From positions 1 to 11,594 of the forward strand of contig JBCDDQ010000151.1 of the NCBI GenBank assembly GCA_039180225.1: a stretch of DNA of 11,594 nt. Direction: 5' to 3'. Position 1 is the stretch's first letter; the number at the start of each line of letters is the position of its first letter. The notes beneath the pieces were generated by a model. That model saw nothing but the letters and a program-made list of their open reading frames with translations. It searched no databases and was not told where the DNA came from. The position numbers and the translations under genes were made by a program. This DNA comes from JAAEUE01 sp039180225 (GTDB lineage: Bacteria > Pseudomonadota > Alphaproteobacteria > Rhizobiales > CAJQND01). This document shows, piece after piece, positions 6,097 to 11,594 of this stretch.

Positions 6097-7027
6097 GCCC
6101 ACCCGGGTCATCCTGGATGGCGGGCCCGATCTTGGCGCCGGCCCGCTTTCCCTGCGCCGCCGGCGCTTCGCCGCGGCCCATGATGATGTGCGTCTGGCCG
6201 CCGTCAGCGAACCGCGCGGCGGCGAGGCTCTTGTGGGGGCGCTTTTGTGCCAACCGGTAGACCGCACGTGTGCTGCCGGCGTCATCTTCTTCAACCAGGC
6301 CGGCTACCTTGGCATGTGCGGCCATGCCACCATGGGCCTGGCGGTAAGCCTCTATCACCTCGGGCGCATTGGCCTTGGCCGCCACAGGATCGAGACGCCG
6401 GTTGGCGTCGTGACCGCGGACCTCAAATCAGCCAACGAAGTGTCGGTGGAGAATGTTGAGAGCCACCGGTTCCGCTCCAAGGTTGATGTGCGCACGGAGC
6501 GGTTCGGCAGCTTCTGCGGAGACATTGCCTGGGGCGGCAACTGGTTCTTCCTGGCCGCACGCACGCCCTCCGCCATGGTGCCAGAGAACATCCCGGCTCT
6601 CTTGGACGCAGCGCGCGATGTGCGGCGCAGCCTTGCCCGCGCAGGGATCAGGGGTGCTGAGGGCGCCGAGATCGATCATGTTGAGTTCTTCGGCCCCGCC
6701 CAAAGCCCGGGCGCCAGCGCCCGCAACTTCGTGCTTTGTCCGGACGGGACCTACGACCGTTCGCCGTGCGGCACCGGCACCAGCGCCAAGCTCGCGTGCC
6801 TTGCGGCTGACAGCGCACTGGGGCCGGGCGAGATGTGGGTGCAGGAGAGCATGTTGGGCAGCCGCTTTGAGGCGCACTATCGACCCGGTGCGCGAGGACG
6901 CATTCTCCCCACCATCACGGGCCGTGCCTATGTGACCGCCGAAGGCCGGCTCCTGCGCACCTCTGAAGACCCCTTTGCCAACGGCATCAGGCCGGCTTCA
7001 TATAATCTTCCGGCAGCAGCACATTGA
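6065..7027 (+). CDS. lhpA: 4-hydroxyproline 2-epimerase (proline racemase superfamily)
   Basis: A 320-residue proline-racemase-superfamily enzyme that interconverts trans-4-hydroxy-L-proline and cis-4-hydroxy-D-proline, the entry step of bacterial hydroxyproline degradation. It opens with MRIIDSHTGGEPTRV, carries the first catalytic cysteine at Cys85 in GMCGHATMG (83-91), and the second at Cys235 in YDRSPCGTGTSAK (230-242). Having both Cys argues for an epimerase and against trans-3-hydroxyproline dehydratase, where these positions are Ser and Thr. HVEFFG (205-210) is also typical. Proline racemase itself is an alternative, but the adjacent deaminase favours 4-hydroxyproline. The start lies inside the deaminase gene (32-base overlap, different frame). 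The last 41 bases overlap the convergent MttB-family gene. Confidence 0.88.
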   Translation: MRIIDSHTGGEPTRVILDGGPDLGAGPLSLRRRRFAAAHDDVRLAAVSEPRGGEALVGALLCQPVDRTCAAGVIFFNQAGYLGMCGHATMGLAVSLYHLGRIGLGRHRIETPVGVVTADLKSANEVSVENVESHRFRSKVDVRTERFGSFCGDIAWGGNWFFLAARTPSAMVPENIPALLDAARDVRRSLARAGIRGAEGAEIDHVEFFGPAQSPGASARNFVLCPDGTYDRSPCGTGTSAKLACLAADSALGPGEMWVQESMLGSRFEAHYRPGARGRILPTITGRAYVTAEGRLLRTSEDPFANGIRPASYNLPAAAH

Positions 7028-8555
7028 ACTTTTCACGGATGGCCTTGTCCACGTCCGGGGGGATGTGGCCGGGGAAGTATGTGGAGAGGATTTCCTTCTT
7101 GCGGGCCGTCGCCTTCTCCACAATGTCGGGCTTGCCTGCCTCGTTCCACTCCTTCGGGCTCATGCGCGTGGCGAGCTCTGGATAGACATATTCCGTCTGC
7201 ATCAAAGACAAGGTCTGATCAGAGCCCAGGAAATGACCGGGGCCCTCCAGGCAGACCTCACGGATGGTCTCCACCGACAGCGTGTCCTCGTTCACCTCAA
7301 TGCCGCGCACATTGCGGTTGATGGCGCCGATCATGTCGTTGTCGATCAGAAGGCTTTCCAGGCAGAAGCCCAGCAAGCTGGCATGCATGCCCACCGATTC
7401 ATAGACCATGTTGAGCCCCGATGCGCCCACCAGGGAAGCGGTCAGGCCTTTCTCGTAACCGGCCTGAATGTCGGGCATCTCCGCATCGCACATGCCGGCC
7501 GCAGAGCCCGTGGGCAGGCCGTAGAACTGCCCCATCTGGGCACAGGCGGCGGTGAGCAGAGCCTGCTCGCCGGAGCCGCCCGACATGGCACCGGTGCGCA
7601 GGTCGGACACAAACGGCCACGGCCCGAAGATCGCCGGCGCTCCGGGTGATATGGCATTCACGTAGGTCAAACCGGCCAGGCATTCGGCCACTTGCAACAC
7701 CACCGCGCCCGCCAGGGCCGCCGGGCTGGTGGCCCCAGCCTGGCCGGCAGACAGCAGCAACACGGGCATGCCGCCCAGAACGGCATTTTCCAGACACGCG
7801 CACGCATCCTCAGCCCACTTGAGCGGCGGCACCACAAAACAGCACGACATGGACATGAACGGCCGGGCCCGCCAGGCCTCTTCACTGCCGGCAATCATGT
7901 GCGCCATCTCCAGAACATCATCCACATGCTCCGGCATCACCATGCTGGTGCCGATATGCTTTGTCGTGCCGGCGAGAGACGCATAGGCTGTGTTGAAATC
8001 CATATCCCGCGGATCTTCCACATCGCGCGCCACCACGGAGCGCTGGAAGAAATGGATGTGCTCGCAATTGTCCACAATGCGCGCGGCATCGTAGAGGTCG
8101 GACAGCACGCTCTCCCGGTAGGTGTTGGTCTCAGGCTCGGCAATGTGCACCGCCGCGCCGGCCGTGCCGAAATGCACCTTCTTGCCGTGCGGCTCAATGT
8201 CGTGCTCCCGGTCGCGGCCATAAAGCGTGAACTGGTAGTTCGCCTTCTCCAAGGTCTCGGCAATCACCTTGCGGGGAAAGTACATCCGCCCGCTCTCGTA
8301 GCGGCAGCCCACACTGGTGAGGTATTCCACACCGCTCGGAATGGTGTCGCTCAGCCCGACGGTTTCCAGAACCACCAGAGCCGCTTCATGGATCTGTTCC
8401 TGTTCGGCGCGGGTCAGCGGCTGGTACTTGCCGCCCACCATGCCTGGCTTCACAGCGGCTTCTGCGCGGGGGATGGGGGCTGCGCGCAGCTCTTGTCTGG
8501 CTCTGCGGCCACCGCGGCGGCGGCCTGTCTCTTGGGTATCGTCTGCGAGGCTCAT
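6987..8555 (-). CDS. MttB-family (COG5598) methyltransferase, non-pyrrolysine, paralogue 1
   Basis: A 522-residue member of the trimethylamine methyltransferase MttB superfamily. Characterised non-pyrrolysine members (MtgB for glycine betaine, MtpB for proline betaine, MtcB for carnitine) move a methyl group from a quaternary amine to a corrinoid protein. An Arg-rich tail (GRRRGGRRAR, 11-20) leads to KPGMVGGKYQPLTRAEQEQI (36-55), the usual opening of the proteobacterial group. The TIM-barrel core follows, with SPGAPAIFGPWP (303-314), ADVEDP-like and GGSGE (326-330) loops, MPDIQAGYEKGLTASLVGAS (360-379), and a C-terminal GPGHFLGSDQTL segment. The frame is continuous and ends in TGA, so no amber/pyrrolysine codon is used. 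AGGAT lies eight bases before the ATG. It is divergent from lysR, whose likely operators lie just upstream. The substrate is unknown; a betaine is likely. Confidence 0.9.
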   Translation of the reverse strand: MSLADDTQETGRRRGGRRARQELRAAPIPRAEAAVKPGMVGGKYQPLTRAEQEQIHEAALVVLETVGLSDTIPSGVEYLTSVGCRYESGRMYFPRKVIAETLEKANYQFTLYGRDREHDIEPHGKKVHFGTAGAAVHIAEPETNTYRESVLSDLYDAARIVDNCEHIHFFQRSVVARDVEDPRDMDFNTAYASLAGTTKHIGTSMVMPEHVDDVLEMAHMIAGSEEAWRARPFMSMSCCFVVPPLKWAEDACACLENAVLGGMPVLLLSAGQAGATSPAALAGAVVLQVAECLAGLTYVNAISPGAPAIFGPWPFVSDLRTGAMSGGSGEQALLTAACAQMGQFYGLPTGSAAGMCDAEMPDIQAGYEKGLTASLVGASGLNMVYESVGMHASLLGFCLESLLIDNDMIGAINRNVRGIEVNEDTLSVETIREVCLEGPGHFLGSDQTLSLMQTEYVYPELATRMSPKEWNEAGKPDIVEKATARKKEILSTYFPGHIPPDVDKAIREKFNVLLPEDYMKPA

Positions 8556-8587
8556 TTTCAGTGATCCTATTCGTGGCGCACATCAAT

Positions 8588-8604
8588 TTTGCGCCAATTG
8601 CAAA
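8588..8604. promoter_or_regulatory. Candidate LysR operator 1 (17-bp inverted repeat, T-N11-A)
   Basis: TTTGC-N7-GCAAA, a perfect 5-bp arm inverted repeat. At its centre, T8590 and A8602 give the T-N11-A spacing of LysR-type binding sites. It sits 33 bp upstream of the first MttB-family start and 159 bp upstream of lysR. A second overlapping repeat, GGCGCA-N9-TGCGCC (8575-8580 and 8590-8595), shares its left half. Confidence 0.55.
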
Positions 8605-8653
8605 GTTTGTCGAGTTTTGGCCTAAATCCGTCGCGCGCGATATATGATTTTTC

Positions 8654-8679
8654 TCACCGTCCGGTGAAACTCAGTCACC
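8654..8679. promoter_or_regulatory. Candidate LysR operator 2 with interlocking inverted repeats
   Basis: GGTGA-N7-TCACC (8663-8679) is a second perfect 17-bp inverted repeat with T-N11-A spacing (T8665 to A8677). Its left arm is also the right half of TCACCG-TC-CGGTGA (8654-8667). The result is three alternating TCACC/GGTGA half-sites in 26 bp. Two near-copies of a TTCTCAC motif (8651 and 8724) lie in the same gap. This is the expected architecture for LysR autoregulation and control of the divergent gene. Confidence 0.55.
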
Positions 8680-8749
8680 AGGGAAGATGAAGATTGGGCT
8701 GAGAGACCTGGGAGTTTTCGGGATTCTCACGGCAACGGCCCAAAATGCT

Positions 8750-8757
8750 AGGGTGAG
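8750..8757 (+). promoter_or_regulatory. Ribosome binding site supporting the GTG start of lysR-type gene
   Basis: AGGGTGAG five bases before GTG 8763. It supports this start over the in-frame ATG at 8787, which lies inside the N-terminal helix of the DNA-binding domain. Confidence 0.5.
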
Positions 8758-8762
8758 ATAAA

Positions 8763-9704
8763 GTGGCCAGACGCAAGCTACCTCCAATGCGCGCTCTGAT
8801 GGCGTTCGAAGCGGTTGCCAGAACCAGCTCGTTCCGCGCCGCGGCTGATGAGCTGAATGTGACCCGTTCTGCCGTCAGCCATCAGATCAGGGCCCTGGAA
8901 GAGCAGCTCGGCATGTCGCTCTTCAAACGCGACAAGCGCCCGGTGGAAATGACCGAAGCGGGCATGAGCTATTTCCCCGTGGTGCGCGAGGCGTTTGACC
9001 GGATCGAAGAGCACACCCGGATCTTCACCGACGACAGCACCGATCATGAGCTCACGGTGCAGACCTACGTTACCGTGGCTCTGAAGTGGCTGATCCCGCG
9101 CCTCTATGATTTTGAGCAGCGCTATCCGCAAATGCAGGTGCGGCTCTCAACCTCCTATCTGGACTGGGAGCTGGATCGGGGAAATGTGGATGTGGGCTTC
9201 ATCCTCTCGCGGCGCAGGATGAACGGCCTGCATTCCAGCAAGCTGTTCCGCTCCGGCCTGGCGCCGGTGTGCAGCCCCAAACTGCTGAAGGGCAAGAACG
9301 CCATCAAGTCGCCGGAAGACCTGCGCAATCACACTCTGATCCACGTCTACACCGCCGAAGAGGATTGGCAGACCTGGCTTGAAGAGGCGGGCCTGAGCGA
9401 TCTCAAACCCTCCCGGCGCCTCGCCTTCGACAGCTATGTGATGGCCCTGCAGGCCGCCGCCGACGGCAAGGGCGTCGCCATCGCCATGTGGCCGTTCGCG
9501 GCAGAAGATATCGGCACCGGCCAGTTGGTCTGCCCTTTCGAGCTGGAAGTGCCCTGCCGCCATTCCTGGCAGATCGTGTGTGAGACCGCCCACAAGCACA
9601 AATCCAAGATCCAGAAGTTCGAACGCTGGCTGCGCCGGCAGATTTCTGAAGATCCAACCGTTTCGGGTTTCCCGGGCGGCAACTCTCAAGATCCCACCCC
9701 GTGA
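8763..9704 (+). CDS. LysR-family transcriptional regulator (GcvA-like)
   Basis: A 313-residue LysR-type regulator of the GcvA-like group. The N-terminal winged helix-turn-helix (about 6-65) reads LPPMRALMAFEAVARTSSF, then AAADELNVTRSAVSHQIRAL (26-45) with the recognition helix SAVSHQIR, and ends LFKRDKRPVEMTEAG. The effector-binding domain (about 95-300) follows with the usual LIPRLYDFEQRYPQMQVRLS start and a VDVGFI strand. It starts with GTG behind AGGGTGAG. It is divergent from MttB paralogue 1 across 207 bp that carry two T-N11-A inverted repeats, and is in an operon with MttB paralogue 2 (22 bases to its start). It very likely controls both MttB-family genes in response to the substrate or product; the ligand is unknown. 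Confidence 0.93.
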   Translation: MARRKLPPMRALMAFEAVARTSSFRAAADELNVTRSAVSHQIRALEEQLGMSLFKRDKRPVEMTEAGMSYFPVVREAFDRIEEHTRIFTDDSTDHELTVQTYVTVALKWLIPRLYDFEQRYPQMQVRLSTSYLDWELDRGNVDVGFILSRRRMNGLHSSKLFRSGLAPVCSPKLLKGKNAIKSPEDLRNHTLIHVYTAEEDWQTWLEEAGLSDLKPSRRLAFDSYVMALQAAADGKGVAIAMWPFAAEDIGTGQLVCPFELEVPCRHSWQIVCETAHKHKSKIQKFERWLRRQISEDPTVSGFPGGNSQDPTP

Positions 9705-9710
9705 CATGTT

Positions 9711-9716
9711 AAAGGA
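9711..9716 (+). promoter_or_regulatory. Ribosome binding site deciding the start of MttB paralogue 2
   Basis: AAAGGA lies downstream of the in-frame ATG at 9706 and ten bases before the ATG at 9727, which favours the latter. Confidence 0.55.
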
Positions 9717-9726
9717 TGATGCGCCC

Positions 9727-11301
9727 ATGAGCGAAGCGGCTGAGCCAAACGAACGAAGAGGGCGCCGCAAAGGCAGCAGGCGGGCCCAGAACCGTGCCGT
9801 GAGTGCGGCCCCTGCCACCATTGAGCAACGCCCGTGGCAGCAGCCCCGCAATCCGTTTCCCCCCATGAAGCTGATCTCAGACGATGAGATCGAGGCCATC
9901 CACACCGCGTCCCTTCAAGTGCTTGAAGAGATCGGCATGGACTTCATCAACGATGAGGCGAAGGCGATCCTGAAAAAGGCCGGTGCGGATCTCGACCCCA
10001 ACTCCGACCGCGTGCGCTTTGACCGGGCACTGGTGGAGGAAACCATCAAGACCTGCCCATCTGAATTCACGGTCCATGCCCGCAATCCGGCGCGCAACAC
10101 GCAAATGGGTGGCAACTGGACAATCTATTGCCCCGTGGCCAGCCCGCCCAACTCGCACGACATGGGTGGAGGGCGCCGCACCGGCAACACCAAGGATTTC
10201 CAGAACTTCCTGCGGCTTACGCAATATTTCAACATTCTCCACGCCGCTGGCGGCTATCCGGTGGAGCCCGTGGACCGGCACGCCTCCACCCGCCATCTGG
10301 ACTGCCTGCGCGATTTCATCACCCTCACCGACAAGACCTTCCATGCCTATTCCCTGGGCCAGGAACGCATCACGGACGGCATTGAGATGACACGGATCGC
10401 CCGGGGCGTCTCCCGCGCGCAGCTGGAGCAAGAACCATCTTTGTTTTCGGTGATCAACACGTCCTCCCCGCTCCGGCTCGACACGCCCATGCTGAACGGC
10501 ATCCTCAACATGTCGGCAGCCGGCCAGATCATCGTCGTCACCCCCTTCACCCTGGCCGGCGCCATGGCGCCGGTGACCTTGGCCGGCGCCCTGGCCCAGC
10601 AGAACGCCGAAGCGCTGGCGGGCATCATGATGACCCAGCTCGTGCGCCCGGGCGCTCCGGTCATTTATGGCGGCTTCACCTCTAATGTGGACATGAAATC
10701 CGGCGCCCCGGCTTTCGGCACGCCGGAATACATGAAGACGGCGATCGTCGGCGGCCAGCTGGCGCGCCGCTATGGCGTGCCCTACCGCACCTCCAATGTG
10801 AACGCGGCCAACACGGTGGATGCACAAGCCGCTTACGAATCCGTCTTCTCCATCTGGGGCCTCACCATGGGCCATGGCAACATGATCAAGCATGCCGCCG
10901 GCTGGATGGAAGGCGGGCTCCAGGCCTCCTTTGAAAAGCTGGTGCTGGACGTGGACCTGCTTCAGATGACGGCGGAGTTTTTGAAGCCCATGAAGGTGGA
11001 TGATGCCGAGCTGGCCATTGAGGCCATGCGCGACGTGGGCCCGGGCGGGCACTTCTTCGGCACGCAGCACACCCAGGACCGCTACAAGGACGCCTTCTAC
11101 TCGCCGATCATCTCCGACTGGCGCAATTCAGAAAGCTGGGTGGAGGCGGGCAGTCCCACAGCCATGCAGAAGGCCAACTCGGTGTGGAAGCAGGCGCTTG
11201 CCGATTATGAAGAGCCGTACCTGGATCCGGCCATCGCCGAGGAAGTCGATGCCTTCGTGGCCCGCCGCAAAGAAGAAGGTGGCGCGCCGGTTGATTTCTG
11301 A
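9727..11301 (+). CDS. MttB-family (COG5598) methyltransferase, non-pyrrolysine, paralogue 2
   Basis: A 524-residue second MttB-superfamily protein, presumed to demethylate a quaternary or methylated amine onto a corrinoid protein. It shares with paralogue 1 the Arg-rich tail (RRGRRKGSRRAQNR, 10-23), the helix IEAIHTASLQVLEEIGMDF (55-73), VRPGAPVIYGG (306-316), the VDAQAAYESVFSIWGLTMGH segment (364-383) and a C-terminal GPGGHFFGTQHTQDRY motif. Elsewhere the two differ strongly; paralogue 2 has GGNWTIYCPVASPP (128-141) where paralogue 1 has HFGTAGAAVHI, so substrates or roles probably differ. The frame is open back to 9580 inside lysR; I chose 9727 because AAAGGA precedes it and its length then matches the paralogue. 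No amber codon is used. A RidA-family gene starts immediately after its TGA stop. Confidence 0.9.
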   Translation: MSEAAEPNERRGRRKGSRRAQNRAVSAAPATIEQRPWQQPRNPFPPMKLISDDEIEAIHTASLQVLEEIGMDFINDEAKAILKKAGADLDPNSDRVRFDRALVEETIKTCPSEFTVHARNPARNTQMGGNWTIYCPVASPPNSHDMGGGRRTGNTKDFQNFLRLTQYFNILHAAGGYPVEPVDRHASTRHLDCLRDFITLTDKTFHAYSLGQERITDGIEMTRIARGVSRAQLEQEPSLFSVINTSSPLRLDTPMLNGILNMSAAGQIIVVTPFTLAGAMAPVTLAGALAQQNAEALAGIMMTQLVRPGAPVIYGGFTSNVDMKSGAPAFGTPEYMKTAIVGGQLARRYGVPYRTSNVNAANTVDAQAAYESVFSIWGLTMGHGNMIKHAAGWMEGGLQASFEKLVLDVDLLQMTAEFLKPMKVDDAELAIEAMRDVGPGGHFFGTQHTQDRYKDAFYSPIISDWRNSESWVEAGSPTAMQKANSVWKQALADYEEPYLDPAIAEEVDAFVARRKEEGGAPVDF

Positions 11302-11594
11302 ATGATCAAGCATCTGAACTTCCCGCACATCATCGACAGCGATGCCCCCTTTACCAGCGTGGTGATGGACGAGCATTATGCGTTCATCGCCGGCGTGGTG
11401 GCGGCCGACACGGTGAGAGGGCAAGCTGTTCTGGGAGATGTAGCGGCAGAGACCCGCGAGGTGATGACCACCATCGCAGAGCTCCTGGCAGAAATCGGTC
11501 TCGCCATGGGGGACATCGTCCGGGTGGATGTGCACATCACGGATATCGCTGAGATGGACGCAATGAACGCAGTTTACCGCACGTTCTTCCCCGA
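11302..11594 (+). CDS. RidA/YjgF-family protein (partial, N-terminal 97 residues)
   Basis: The N-terminal three quarters of a Rid-family protein, cut by the right window edge. RidA hydrolyses reactive enamine/imine intermediates such as 2-aminoacrylate; some Rid subgroups lack that activity and act on other imines or rings. Family signatures: MIKHLNFP (1-8), AFIAGVVAAD (27-36), a GQAVLGDVAAETREVMTTIA segment (40-59), LLAEIGLAMGDIVRVDVHIT (61-80) and MNAVYRTFFP (88-97). The catalytic arginine of RidA (Arg105 in the PAR motif) would lie just beyond the edge, so active RidA and inactive subgroups cannot be separated here. The ATG follows the MttB stop with no intervening base and no Shine-Dalgarno, indicating translational coupling. 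Confidence 0.87.
   Translation, partial: MIKHLNFPHIIDSDAPFTSVVMDEHYAFIAGVVAADTVRGQAVLGDVAAETREVMTTIAELLAEIGLAMGDIVRVDVHITDIAEMDAMNAVYRTFFP

Noticed and set aside
6065..7027. trans-3-hydroxy-L-proline dehydratase
   Set aside because: Both catalytic cysteines (Cys85 and Cys235) are present; the dehydratase has Ser and Thr there.
9877..11070. Long minus-strand open frame of 397 codons opposite MttB paralogue 2, and similar ones at 2139-3005 and 7692-8564
   Set aside because: All are antisense shadows of well-supported genes in high-GC sequence, with biased composition and no known motif.
6987..11301. Pyrrolysine-containing MttB with in-frame amber codon
   Set aside because: Both MttB-family genes are continuous and end in TGA at the expected length, so no amber readthrough is needed and no pyl genes are seen.

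Overview
The window is about 11.6 kb of GC-rich, tightly packed bacterial chromosome. Codon choice, gene families and local gene order all suggest an alphaproteobacterium, plausibly a marine or rhizosphere heterotroph of the Rhodobacterales/Hyphomicrobiales/Rhodospirillales type; this is inference from family resemblance, not from a marker gene. It holds ten complete protein genes, two genes cut by the window edges (Ldh family at the left, Rid family at the right), and no RNA gene, CRISPR array, insertion sequence or integration site that I can see.

Left block (1-1681, minus strand): a SABATH-type SAM-dependent methyltransferase followed by an Ldh_2-family NAD(P)-dependent oxidoreductase. Divergent from them (1785-3578, plus strand) are a class III (CaiB/BaiF) CoA-transferase and a RimJ/RimL-like GNAT acetyltransferase. 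Next, on the minus strand, a PAS-AraC regulator (4260-5003) reads toward a glutathione S-transferase (3566-4210) whose 3' end overlaps the acetyltransferase tail to tail.

Middle block (5116-7027, plus strand): a hydroxyproline-degradation pair in one operon, divergent from the AraC regulator. The first gene is the DapA-superfamily 1-pyrroline-4-hydroxy-2-carboxylate deaminase. The second is a proline-racemase-superfamily 4-hydroxyproline 2-epimerase that keeps both catalytic cysteines. They are the first and third steps of the trans-4-hydroxy-L-proline to alpha-ketoglutarate semialdehyde route; the D-hydroxyproline dehydrogenase and the semialdehyde dehydrogenase are not in the window.

Right block (6987-11594): two different MttB-superfamily (non-pyrrolysine) methyltransferase paralogues sit either side of a LysR-type regulator. 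The first is on the minus strand and overlaps the 3' end of the epimerase. The second follows lysR in an operon and is directly followed by a RidA-family gene. The lysR/mttB intergenic region carries two 17-bp inverted repeats of the LysR T-N11-A type.

Taken together, the locus looks like a catabolic island for an N-methylated amino acid, with 4-hydroxyproline or its betaine the most economical guess. MttB-type enzymes would remove methyl groups, and the epimerase and deaminase would degrade the demethylated amino acid. A SABATH methyltransferase, an imine/keto-acid reductase-like enzyme and a CoA-transferase add chemistry that no described hydroxyproline or betaine pathway I know of explains. 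No cognate corrinoid protein is in the window, so the corrinoid-dependence of the scheme is inference from family membership.
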